DNA from: Marinomonas sp. UCMA 3892
GTDB taxonomy: Bacteria; Pseudomonadota; Gammaproteobacteria; Pseudomonadales; Marinomonadaceae
Direction: 5' to 3'
DNA: 64,000 nucleotides
NCBI RefSeq assembly: GCF_012726345.1
Contig: NZ_PTXN01000006.1
Location: forward strand, 186,001 to 250,000
Below the pieces are notes generated by a model. It saw nothing but the letters and a program-made list of their open reading frames with translations, was not told the DNA's origin and did no database searches. Positions 56,298-64,000 of the stretch are shown here, in pieces. Position 1 is the first letter of the stretch; each line of letters starts with the position of its first letter. Both the position numbers and the translations under genes were made by a program.

Positions 56298-57809
56298 ATG
56301 AGTTTAGCCACTATTTATAGTCGTGCCCGTGTGGGTGTGTCTTCCCCTCTAGTTACCGTCGAAACCCATATTTCAAATGGATTGCCTTCCCTAAATATAG
56401 TGGGCTTGCCTGAAGCCGCTGTTCGAGAAGCGAAAGATCGAGTACGTAGTGCAATTATCAACAGCCATTTTGAATTCCCTACCCGACGCGTCACCATCAA
56501 CTTAGCACCAGCGGATTTACCCAAAGAGGGTGGCCGATACGATTTGGCGATTGCTATCAGTGTGTTAGTTGCGTCCGGGCAACTCGGAGAGTTGAATCTT
56601 CGTGACACTGAGTTTATAGGGGAGTTGGCTTTGTCGGGTGATATTCGTGGTGTGCCAGGGTTACTGCCATCTGCTATTGCTTGTCACCATGCTAATCGCC
56701 AACTGATTCTTCCTGAAGACAATCAGCAAGAAGCTGCCTTAGTGGAAGGAGACGCGGTGTTTGCCAAACATCTTACTCAAGTGACAGCTCATCTACTAAA
56801 ATTAAGTAAGTTACCTGCTTGTGTTTCTAAACCCACTGAGCCTTTGCCTTTGGATCATAAAGACATGCGTGATGTAAAAGGTCAATATCAGGCTCGTAGA
56901 GCGTTAGAAGTTGCAGCAGCAGGAGGACATAATCTATTGTTTATTGGCCCAGCAGGAACAGGTAAAACCATGTTGGCGTCACGTTTACCAAGCATTATGC
57001 CCGCTATGACGGAAGCCGAAGCACTGGCTGTAGCGTCTGTTCAATCGGTGGCTGGGCGAAAAATGGGGCTAGACTGGTATTGGTCCGAACGTCCCTTTCG
57101 ATCTCCGCACCACTCTTGTTCAGCTGCTGCATTGGTTGGAGGCGGTTCAATACCTAAGCCAGGTGAGGCATCTTTGGCACATTGCGGCGTGCTCTTTCTT
57201 GATGAATTGCCAGAATTCGACCGTAAAGTGTTAGAAGTGCTGCGTGAACCTTTAGAAAGTGGTGAGGTACATATTTCACGAGCACGTGGACAAGTTACCT
57301 TTCCTGCTCGCTTTCAATTAGTTGCCGCCATGAACGCCAGTAATGAAGCCTACAATGGTGGGCAAGATTATTATCAATCCAGCGCTAGTCAAAAATACCT
57401 CAAAAAACTCTCTGCCCCGTTTTTAGATCGCATTGATTTGCATGTAGAAGTGCCGCCTTTGCCTTCTGATGTTTTAGTGAATGCACAAGAAGAAGGAGAG
57501 TGCAGTGCTTATGTTCGTGAGCGCGTGGAGCTTGCGGTCGCAAGGCAGAGAGCTCGACAAGGAGTACAAAATGCTTTGCTAAGCGGTCGACAGTTAGAGG
57601 CTATTTGTGCGTTAAGTGAAGAAGATAAACAATTTATGCAGCAAGCACTGGAAAAGTTAAAACTCTCAGCTCGTGCTTATCATCGAGTATTAAAAGTAGC
57701 GCTCACCTTGGCTGATTTGAATGATTCTCCAGTAACCAGGGCGCATTTAATGGAATCATTAAGTTATCGAAAAATGGAAAAAACCTTATCGATGGCGGTG
57801 TCTTCTTAA
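56298..57809 (+). CDS. comM: ComM/YifB Mg-chelatase-like AAA ATPase
   Basis: A 503-residue hexameric helicase for branch migration in natural transformation: N-terminal ChlI-like domain (SLATIYSRARVGVSSPLVTVETHISNGLPSLNIVGLPEAA), Walker A GPAGTGKTMLASRLP, Walker B LFLDELPEF and C-terminal AAA lid. ATG 56298 follows AAGGAG. Its presence suggests competence genes elsewhere. Confidence 0.94.
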   Translation: MSLATIYSRARVGVSSPLVTVETHISNGLPSLNIVGLPEAAVREAKDRVRSAIINSHFEFPTRRVTINLAPADLPKEGGRYDLAIAISVLVASGQLGELNLRDTEFIGELALSGDIRGVPGLLPSAIACHHANRQLILPEDNQQEAALVEGDAVFAKHLTQVTAHLLKLSKLPACVSKPTEPLPLDHKDMRDVKGQYQARRALEVAAAGGHNLLFIGPAGTGKTMLASRLPSIMPAMTEAEALAVASVQSVAGRKMGLDWYWSERPFRSPHHSCSAAALVGGGSIPKPGEASLAHCGVLFLDELPEFDRKVLEVLREPLESGEVHISRARGQVTFPARFQLVAAMNASNEAYNGGQDYYQSSASQKYLKKLSAPFLDRIDLHVEVPPLPSDVLVNAQEEGECSAYVRERVELAVARQRARQGVQNALLSGRQLEAICALSEEDKQFMQQALEKLKLSARAYHRVLKVALTLADLNDSPVTRAHLMESLSYRKMEKTLSMAVSS

Positions 57810-58099
57810 ACATATTATTTAAAATAAACATTTAAGAAATGCCGCTTAAAAACGTCATGTGAAGGTTTGTAATAGTAAATTTTTTCTGCTGTATTGAAGG
57901 CTTAAGTATGTCTTCAATACGGTGTAGTGCAAGCTTTTCTACTCTTCTAAATGCAAGATAAAAGCTGTTTTAACTCTTTTCATTTCGTTACAATTCTCCT
58001 CCCGTTTTCGGGACTAATAATAATTAAATAGTCGTTGCGTGCTCAAGTTTGTCGATTTATTGGCGACGAAGGTAAGTAGCCTATGTGGAGTTTTGTCCT

Positions 58100-59029
58100 A
58101 TGGTTATCCAGCTGTTCCCTTTTTGGGCATTGTTGCTGTCAGCAATTGCCTTTTTTCAACCGGATATATTTGTCGGTTTAAAAACACAAATTGTTCCATT
58201 ATTGACCATCATTATGTTAGCGATGGGATTGACCTTAAGCCCAGCAGACTTCAAACAAGTTTTGAAGAATGGTAAAGCCGTTGGCGTGGGTGTGTTATTG
58301 CAGTTTTTAGTCATGCCGATTGCCGCATTCTGTGTTGCCTTTGCATTTGGTTTTGATACTGAGCTAACCGTTGGCATGCTGCTAGTAGGCAGTGTGGCTG
58401 GTGGGACGTCATCAAATGTTATGTGTTATTTGGCAAAAGGCGATACGGCGCTGTCAATTTCTATGACGGCTATTTCGACCTTGCTTGGCGTGATACTGAC
58501 ACCATTTTTAGTGTCTCTAATGATTGGTCAAAGTGTTGATGTGCCAGTGGCTGGTATGTTGCTTAGCTTACTTAAAATTGTATTATTACCCGTTGCTGCG
58601 GGTGTATTGATTAATACTTTTTTCTCGAAGTTTGTTCGCAAGGCTGAACCGATCTTTCCTTATATTTCGATGTTTGCCATCGTGCTGATTATTGCTATTG
58701 TTGTGGCCCTGAGTGCATCTAAAATCGTTCAAGTAGGTCTGGTTGTTGCGGCGGCTGTGATTCTGCATAATGCGATTGGTTTGACCTTGGGTTACTGGGT
58801 GACTTACTTGCTTGGTTTTGATGCACGTGTTTGTCGTACCATTGCCTTCGAAGTCGGTCTGCAGAACTCTGGTCTAGCTGCAGCACTAGCAGTGAAATTC
58901 TTCACGCCAATGGCTGCTTTACCTGGAACGATTTTCAGTGTGTGGCACAATATTTCAGGTTCCTTGTTGGCAAGCTATTGGAGCCGTCGACCTGTTGCTG
59001 GAAATAATGCGCAAGAAACAGATAAATAA
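58100..59029 (+). CDS. BASS-family sodium:organic acid transporter
   Basis: A 309-residue protein with nine to ten helices: LTIIMLAMGLTLSPADFK, GSVAGGTSSNVMCYLAKGDTALS (conserved sodium-binding region) and FEVGLQNSGLAAALAVKFF. Substrates of this group include pantothenate, keto acids and bile acids; it is not resolved here. ATG 58100 follows GGAG; a GTG at 58085 would add five residues. Confidence 0.9.
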   Translation: MVIQLFPFWALLLSAIAFFQPDIFVGLKTQIVPLLTIIMLAMGLTLSPADFKQVLKNGKAVGVGVLLQFLVMPIAAFCVAFAFGFDTELTVGMLLVGSVAGGTSSNVMCYLAKGDTALSISMTAISTLLGVILTPFLVSLMIGQSVDVPVAGMLLSLLKIVLLPVAAGVLINTFFSKFVRKAEPIFPYISMFAIVLIIAIVVALSASKIVQVGLVVAAAVILHNAIGLTLGYWVTYLLGFDARVCRTIAFEVGLQNSGLAAALAVKFFTPMAALPGTIFSVWHNISGSLLASYWSRRPVAGNNAQETDK

Positions 59030-59046
59030 TCTATTTGCTTAGTGTC

Positions 59047-59080
59047 AAAAAAGGGATGCCATTTGTGCATCCCTTTTTTG
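59047..59080 (+). terminator. Intrinsic terminator
   Basis: A 13-bp stem AAAAAAGGGATGC / GCATCCCTTTTTT with a 7-base loop; A- and T-runs on either side allow use in both directions. Confidence 0.92.
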
Positions 59081-59186
59081 TGCTTGTTAGTTTTTGCTCT
59101 TATGATTTTTCTCTCAGTGCGAGAAGCTTCATTGTCGGTTACACTTACGGCTGATTTTTAATAGCCATACGAGCCAGAGTTTTTCC

Positions 59187-61235
59187 ATGAGTCAGTCCAT
59201 GCCATCCATATCTCATCGTCTTCGCAATCTGAATGAGCGTCAGCTAGATGCCGTTAAACAGATCGATGGTCCTTTGCTAGTATTGGCGGGTGCTGGATCG
59301 GGAAAAACCAGCGTAATCACTACAAAAATTGCCTATCTAATTCAAACCTGTGGTTTCAAAGCTAACAGCATTATCGCGGTGACTTTTACCAATAAAGCCG
59401 CGCGAGAAATGAAAGAGCGTGTTGTCGGCATGTTGTCTAAACAAGAAAGTCGCGGCTTGAGTATCTCGACTTTCCACAACTTAGGCCTACGCATTCTTCG
59501 TAAAGAATATCGCCGCGCGGGTTTAAAAGAAGGCTTCACCCTTTTTGATTCTCAAGACTCCCTTAGTCTGATCAAAGAAATCCTCGATAAAGAATTTAAC
59601 GGTCAAACTGACTCTGCCGCTTACTGTCAAAATACGGTTTCCAACTGGAAAAACGATCTAACTACGCCACAAGAAGCCATGACCAATGCGGACACCGAAG
59701 AGTTTCTGCTAGCGGCTCAAGTGTATGTGCAATATCAGCGTTATTTGCGCGCTTACAACGCCGTGGATTTCGACGATTTGATCTTATTACCGGTTAGTTT
59801 GTTAATGGCCGATGCAGAGCTGCGCGATCGTTGGCAGAACAAAGTCCGTTACTTGCTGGTGGATGAGTGCCAAGATACCAATGCCAGTCAATATGAATTG
59901 ATTCGTTTGTTAGCTGGATTTCGTCGTTGTTTCACTCTAGTAGGCGATGATGACCAATCTATTTATGCGTGGCGTGGCGCACGTCCTGAAAACCTTGAGC
60001 GTTTATCTGTCGATTACCCGAGTTTGAAATTGGTCAAGTTGGAGCAAAACTACCGTTCGACTAAAACCATCCTGAAAGCGGCCAATACGCTGATAGCGAA
60101 CAATCCGCATATTTACGATAAAGCCTTGTGGAGTGATCACGAAGAGGGTGACCCGATTCGTGTCATGGTGACCCGTAATGAAGACGCAGAATCAGAGCGC
60201 GTCGCAGCGGAAATCCAGTCACGCCATTTACGTCATGAAATTCCCTATCGAGATTTTGCCATCTTGTATCGTGGTAACCACCAAGCACGCTTGTTAGAAA
60301 TCAAGCTGCAAGCGTACCGTATTCCTTACAAAATGAACGGCGGCACTTCGTTTTTCTCACGGGCGGAAATCAAAGATCTAATGAGCTATTTGCGTCTTTT
60401 GGTAAACCCTTCCGACGACAACGCTTTCCTACGCATCGTTAACTTGCCGCGTCGAGAGATTGGACCAGCTACGCTTGAAAAAGTGGGGAACCTCGCTACT
60501 GAGCGCGGTGTGAGTTTGTTTGAAGCATCGGGTTATAAAGAGCTGGAAGACACCGTTACTGGGCGCTCATTGAAAAGTTTGCAGGACTTTGAACGTTGGA
60601 TGTCCAACTTGCGACAGCGTTTAGAAGGCGCATCGCCAGTGCCCGTGATCGAGCAAATGATTCATGACATGGATTATTATGGCTGGATTCAAGAGCAAAC
60701 ATCTTCCAATAAAGCAGGCGATCGCCGCATCGAAAACGTGCGTTTCTTGCTCGATTCTATTCAGCGTATGATGGAGTCTGCTTGGGAAGAAGACGAAACG
60801 GCTGGCTTGGATCAAGCGATTAGTAAGTTGCTATTAATCGATATGCTGGAACGCCAAGAAGAAGAGGAAGATGAAGATAAGGTGCAGTTACTGACGCTTC
60901 ATGCCTCCAAAGGTTTGGAGTATCCGCATGTGTTTTTGATCGGTTGTGAAGAAGAACTGTTACCGCATAGAAACAGCATAGAAAACGATGACATCGAAGA
61001 AGAGCGTCGTCTGGCTTACGTTGGCATCACTCGGGCGAAAAAAACCTTATGCATTACCTTAGCTGCAAAGCGTCGCCAATACGGTGAAGAAATTGACTGT
61101 ATGCCGAGTCGATTCTTGGATGAACTACCGGAAGAAGATCTTGTATGGGAAGGCCGCAGCGACGAAGGGGAAAGCACTAAAAAAGAACGCGGCCAAGCTT
61201 CATTATCTGCCTTAAAAGCCATGTTAAATGGCTAA
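59187..61235 (+). CDS. rep: ATP-dependent DNA helicase Rep
   Basis: A 682-residue superfamily 1A 3'-5' helicase: LNERQLDAVKQIDGPLLVLAGAGSGKTSVI (Q motif and Walker A), VTFTNKAAREMKERV, LVDECQDTNASQYELIRL (motif II), GDDDQSIYAWRGA (motif III), LEQNYRST and LLTLHASKGLEYPHVFLIG (motifs IV-V), AYVGITRAKKTL (motif VI). The length and C-terminus fit Rep rather than UvrD. Confidence 0.94.
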   Translation: MSQSMPSISHRLRNLNERQLDAVKQIDGPLLVLAGAGSGKTSVITTKIAYLIQTCGFKANSIIAVTFTNKAAREMKERVVGMLSKQESRGLSISTFHNLGLRILRKEYRRAGLKEGFTLFDSQDSLSLIKEILDKEFNGQTDSAAYCQNTVSNWKNDLTTPQEAMTNADTEEFLLAAQVYVQYQRYLRAYNAVDFDDLILLPVSLLMADAELRDRWQNKVRYLLVDECQDTNASQYELIRLLAGFRRCFTLVGDDDQSIYAWRGARPENLERLSVDYPSLKLVKLEQNYRSTKTILKAANTLIANNPHIYDKALWSDHEEGDPIRVMVTRNEDAESERVAAEIQSRHLRHEIPYRDFAILYRGNHQARLLEIKLQAYRIPYKMNGGTSFFSRAEIKDLMSYLRLLVNPSDDNAFLRIVNLPRREIGPATLEKVGNLATERGVSLFEASGYKELEDTVTGRSLKSLQDFERWMSNLRQRLEGASPVPVIEQMIHDMDYYGWIQEQTSSNKAGDRRIENVRFLLDSIQRMMESAWEEDETAGLDQAISKLLLIDMLERQEEEEDEDKVQLLTLHASKGLEYPHVFLIGCEEELLPHRNSIENDDIEEERRLAYVGITRAKKTLCITLAAKRRQYGEEIDCMPSRFLDELPEEDLVWEGRSDEGESTKKERGQASLSALKAMLNG

Positions 61236-61247
61236 GTAGTTAAACAG

Positions 61248-61586
61248 CTAGTTGCTTGAGCTATTGTCGATCATGTATTGAATCGCACCACGTAGCTCAT
61301 TTTCACTGCAATCAAAGCATAAACCTTTTGGTGGCATGGCTTTAAAACCATTTGTCGCATCTTTTAATAAAGTGTCTATGCCTTTTTCAACGCGTGGTTG
61401 CCAATCCGCTTTATTACCAAACTTCGGAGCGCCAGCAACGCCATTCATGTGACAAGCAATGCAATAGCTGTTGTAAAGTGTTTCGCCAGAACGTGCGGCA
61501 TGCGCAACAGAAGAAAGTGCTAAAGCAAAGCTGGCGAAACCAAGAATAACGATGCGTTGTGTAAAAATCGCGATAGAAAAAGTCAC
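61248..61586 (-). CDS. Cytochrome c5-type monohaem protein
   Basis: A 112-residue periplasmic cytochrome with signal peptide ending SSVAHA|ARSGE. It has the haem motif CIACH, the axial Met region FKAMPPKG, and an extra CFDC pair near the end, as in the cytochrome c5 (class IE) family. It is convergent with rep, 12 bp apart. Confidence 0.88.
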   Translation of the reverse strand: MTFSIAIFTQRIVILGFASFALALSSVAHAARSGETLYNSYCIACHMNGVAGAPKFGNKADWQPRVEKGIDTLLKDATNGFKAMPPKGLCFDCSENELRGAIQYMIDNSSSN

Positions 61587-61729
61587 AATGAATCCTTAGC
61601 GATGAAGAGTCAAAAACGATACAGTGATTAAAACACAAAGACGTGATTTCCATCGCGTAATTTTTTATTCCGCTTTGTGTTTTACTTCTACTTTATTTTT
61701 GTAACATATTAATAAGACAAGGAAAAAAC

Positions 61730-62023
61730 ATGACCACCGAACTCGTTCTCGTCGCCAATATTAAAGCCCATCCTGGTAAAAGTGCAGAGTTAAAAACTGC
61801 TCTAGAAGCTTTACTAGTGCCAACTCGCGCTGAAGTAGGTTGTTTGCAATACGATCTGCACCAAGACAACAATAACGCCGAGGCGTTTGTCTACTTCGAA
61901 CGTTGGAGTGGTTACGACACTTGGCAAGATCACATGAAAACAACCCATATCAATACCTTTTTGGAATCGACTAAAGACGTTATTGCAGATTTTAGTGTGA
62001 CTGAGCTGCATAAAATAGGCTAA
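61730..62023 (+). CDS. Antibiotic biosynthesis monooxygenase-domain protein (YgiN-like)
   Basis: A 97-residue ferredoxin-like dimer protein: VLVANIKAHPGKSAELKTAL, EVGCLQYDLHQDN and FVYFERWSGYDTWQDHMKTTHI. The family includes quinol monooxygenases such as YgiN. Role here unknown. Confidence 0.88.
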   Translation: MTTELVLVANIKAHPGKSAELKTALEALLVPTRAEVGCLQYDLHQDNNNAEAFVYFERWSGYDTWQDHMKTTHINTFLESTKDVIADFSVTELHKIG

Positions 62024-62228
62024 ACTTTTTTCTTATGAGTTAGCAGTTGGTGGTTTAAGCTGCTAACGAGAAACCTGATTGATAGCCAAGCAATAAAAAA
62101 TAGCTTATATCTGTTCTTTATTGCTTTAAGCACTGGAATCCTGAGGGATTTCCTTTAGAATACGCACACCAATTTGTTCTGGTTCACTTTGCATCTTGCA
62201 AAAGTATCAACGCCACGCAACAAGTCAT

Positions 62229-62305
62229 GCGCCCGTAGCTCAGCTGGATAGAGCGTCGCCCTCCGGAGGCGAAGGTCGGAGGTTCAAATCCTCTCGGGCG
62301 TACCA
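62229..62305 (+). tRNA. tRNA-Arg (anticodon CCG)
   Basis: A 77-base cloverleaf including a genomic CCA end. The acceptor arms GCGCCCG / CGGGCGT close with a G-T first pair. It has the D arm AGCTCAGCTGGATAGAGC, the anticodon stem TCGCC/GGCGA with loop CTCCGGA (anticodon CCG, reading CGG) and the T arm GGAGGTTCAAATCCTCT. Foreign-looking genes begin right after it. Confidence 0.95.
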
Positions 62306-62427
62306 TTTCATTATTCTCAAGCTATTGATTTATAAACATAAAAAATGGATTTTATTTATATTTTGTATCTTGATCACTACTTACTGTCTACACTTGATAC
62401 AACTTGTTTTTTTAAAAGGGAATTTTA

Positions 62428-63342
62428 ATGAATTACTTTAAGTATATGTCTATTGGCACAGCCGAATTAGTCTTACAGAATCAAACTTTGAGGTGGTCGA
62501 GCCCTTTAGTTTTTAATGATATTGAAGAGTGTCAACTTCTTCCATGGGATGACGCTCATTTTCTCTCCTCGTATGAATCATATCTAAAAGTATTAAAAGA
62601 GTGTGTCAAAGGTAGGTTGATTTTTAACTATAACTATTTTTCTCCAAATACTTTGATGATTATCCAAATGTTAAAAGTTGGTGAACGTCGTGGAGAAGAC
62701 TTTACTTCATCACTCAATGAAATAGTTTTAAGTCGTAGTTTTGAAGGAGGGTTTAGGCAATACATTAATGAAGGGCTACTCGGAATTATGAGGGTGATTT
62801 GTGTCACATCTAACTGTAATAATAAATTAATGTGGGCTCACTATGCAGATCAACATAGAGGTTGCTCACTTGAGTTTTCATCATTATTTATCGACCAACC
62901 AAATAATTTAATGGAGGGTTATGTAGAATATAAAGACACTTTGACTCCTTCGGTAAGTGGTGTGGATATGTTTTTGTATGGTGAAACTAGTGCCTATCAG
63001 CAAAAAATTAAAAAAGATATTTTTTTTACAAAAGGTTCAGTTTGGAACTATGAAAATGAATACAGGCTTAGTTTTAATGAAAGCTTTGGAAAAATATCTA
63101 CTAGTTATAACTTTCAAAATAACGAAGAAATTTTTTCGGTATCAGGTCAAACTGATAGTAAATATACTGATGTAAAATTCCCTTCTGGTGCAATTCAATC
63201 AATTACATTCGGCGTGAGAGTCGAAGAGTTTGAGATTGGAAATATTAAAGAGTTGGCTCTGTTGTTAAACCCTAAATGTAGCTTTTACCAGATGATTCAG
63301 AATGGGTCTATTGTGACTAGGGTTCCTTTAGATTTAGCTTAG
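62428..63342 (+). CDS. DUF2971 domain protein
   Basis: A 304-residue protein with the DUF2971 layout: FKYMSIGTAELVLQNQTLRWSSPLVFNDIEE at the start, KLMWAHYADQHRGCSLEF in the centre and KGSVWNYENEYRLSF in the second half. The WAHYAD-x-HRG and W-x-YE-x-EYR motifs are the usual landmarks. Function is unknown; such genes are often found in mobile or defence-associated loci. It is clearly more AT-rich than the neighbouring chromosome and lies between a tRNA and an integrase remnant, so it is probably island cargo. Confidence 0.8.
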   Translation: MNYFKYMSIGTAELVLQNQTLRWSSPLVFNDIEECQLLPWDDAHFLSSYESYLKVLKECVKGRLIFNYNYFSPNTLMIIQMLKVGERRGEDFTSSLNEIVLSRSFEGGFRQYINEGLLGIMRVICVTSNCNNKLMWAHYADQHRGCSLEFSSLFIDQPNNLMEGYVEYKDTLTPSVSGVDMFLYGETSAYQQKIKKDIFFTKGSVWNYENEYRLSFNESFGKISTSYNFQNNEEIFSVSGQTDSKYTDVKFPSGAIQSITFGVRVEEFEIGNIKELALLLNPKCSFYQMIQNGSIVTRVPLDLA

Positions 63343-63844
63343 TGTTTAAAGGGTTAGTAACTGCCTCTTGTAAATGCTCTGGGTCCAGATGAGCATATCT
63401 CATCGTCATTACGATAGTTGAGTGGCCAAGAATTTTCTGCAGTGTCAGTATGTTGCCGCCATTCATTATGAAGTGACTAGCAAAGCTATGCCTTAGAACG
63501 TGTGATGACTGACCTTGGGGTAACTTAATACTGGTTGTCTTGAGGTATTTCCGAAATGATTTGATGCAATCAAAGAATCTCCCATGTTTTTTCATGTGTT
63601 CTTCGAGCTGTCTGAATAAGGTTTCATTAATCGGAATAGAGCGATTTTTTCCGCTTTTTGTATCTGTGAAATCTACTTGATCATTCCTAATGTTTTTAGC
63701 TGTAAGCCCTTCCGCTTCTCCCCATCTTGCCCCAGTTGATAGACACACCCTTGTTATAAGAGAAACATGTTCATTACCGGTTTTATCTATGCTCCAGACC
63801 ATTCTTAAAAAAGGGAAAATTTTGCAGGGTTCTATTCCTAGCTT
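63317..63844 (-). pseudogene. P2-like tyrosine integrase, C-terminal catalytic fragment
   Basis: The open frame from about 63844 to 63317 contains the catalytic domain: RVCLSTGARWGEAEGL (first Arg), a Lys region KSGKNRSIPI, HVLRHSFASHF (His-x-x-Arg), LQKILGHSTIVMTMRYAHL (second His and the Tyr nucleophile). Only about 175 residues remain; the usual N-terminal arm-binding and core-binding domains (about 150 residues) are not seen. A TAA at 63845-63847 in the same frame blocks extension. The catalytic half looks intact but the protein is truncated, so probably inactive. Its 3' end overlaps the DUF2971 3' end by 26 bp. Confidence 0.8.
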
Positions 63845-64000
63845 TTACATATTACTTATTGTCTCAAATTCATTGTGAGAACTTGTGTGTAACTTTGATT
63901 TTAACCACCTACGTACAAAGAGAAGGTCTTTCTCGATTAGGCTATCGCTACATTTATATAACTCAGTCAGCTCTTTAGTAGACAAGCCTACTAACTGCTT
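63845..64000 (-). other. Partial open frame at the window edge
   Basis: On the minus strand 51 codons run in from the right edge to the TAA at 63845 in the same frame as the integrase fragment. The product reads LSTKELTELYKCSDSLIEKD and ends FETISNM. It may be the N-terminal part of the integrase cut by a stop mutation, or the end of another island gene. I do not recognise it. Confidence 0.4.

Noticed and set aside
62196..62441. 81-residue ORF across the tRNA
   Set aside because: Its sequence ([20 protein letters not shown]) is the well-known spurious translation of a tRNA gene.

Overview
The window looks like a chromosomal segment of a marine gammaproteobacterium of the Oceanospirillales type, most like Marinomonas. 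This is judged from gene content and protein style only: a two-subunit arginine succinyltransferase (AruF/AruG), a Fur-regulated fagA-fumC pair, a TRAP sugar-acid operon, many LysR regulators, and moderate GC. Coding density is high and most genes are ordinary housekeeping or catabolic genes.

Layout. 1-5.3 kb: a LacI-controlled sugar-acid operon on the minus strand (TRAP dctPQM, PfkB sugar kinase, 2-hydroxyacid dehydrogenase), with a 20-bp perfect palindrome upstream as probable operator. 5.4-11.5 kb: a zinc metallopeptidase-like protein, small DUF proteins, a Tat-type multicopper oxidase and an ABC exporter. 11.6-13.8 kb: a decayed IS1182-type element flanked by a 17-bp hairpin direct repeat, next to a frameshifted outer-membrane protein gene. 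14.1-19.1 kb: a PLP gamma-family enzyme, a polar amino acid ABC transporter and a LysR regulator. 19.2-26.3 kb: yebG with a SOS box, an MscS-type channel plus lipoprotein, a SlyD-like isomerase, fagA-fumC behind Fur boxes, an Asp/Glu racemase and GNAT enzymes. 26.4-29.5 kb: formaldehyde detoxification (LysR, frmA, S-formylglutathione hydrolase). 29.5-34.3 kb: late cobalamin genes (cobQ, cbiB, cobC-type, cobU) and gpt. 35.7-40.8 kb: arginine succinyltransferase pathway (astB, astD, aruG, aruF). 41-46.5 kb: LysR and an RND efflux pair. 46.6-49.2 kb: divergent LysR and mmsA. 49.3-55.2 kb: a ClpP-like lipoprotein, DUF1289, radA, a GNAT-nitrilase fusion, amtB and glnK. 55.6-62 kb: ubiK, comM, a BASS transporter, rep, cytochrome c5 and a YgiN-like monooxygenase. 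62.2-64 kb: tRNA-Arg(CCG), then an AT-rich DUF2971 gene and a P2-like integrase remnant, which looks like the start of a genomic island.

The genes form several small independent units. The best-supported regulatory readings are LexA on yebG, Fur on fagA-fumC, sigma-54 on glnK-amtB and the LacI operator in front of dctP. I found no CRISPR array, rRNA, replication origin or riboswitch, and no clear previously undescribed multi-gene system. The most notable structures are the IS that duplicated a terminator hairpin, an amino acid permease with an extra periplasmic hairpin-like domain, and the tRNA-linked island edge with a DUF2971 cargo gene.
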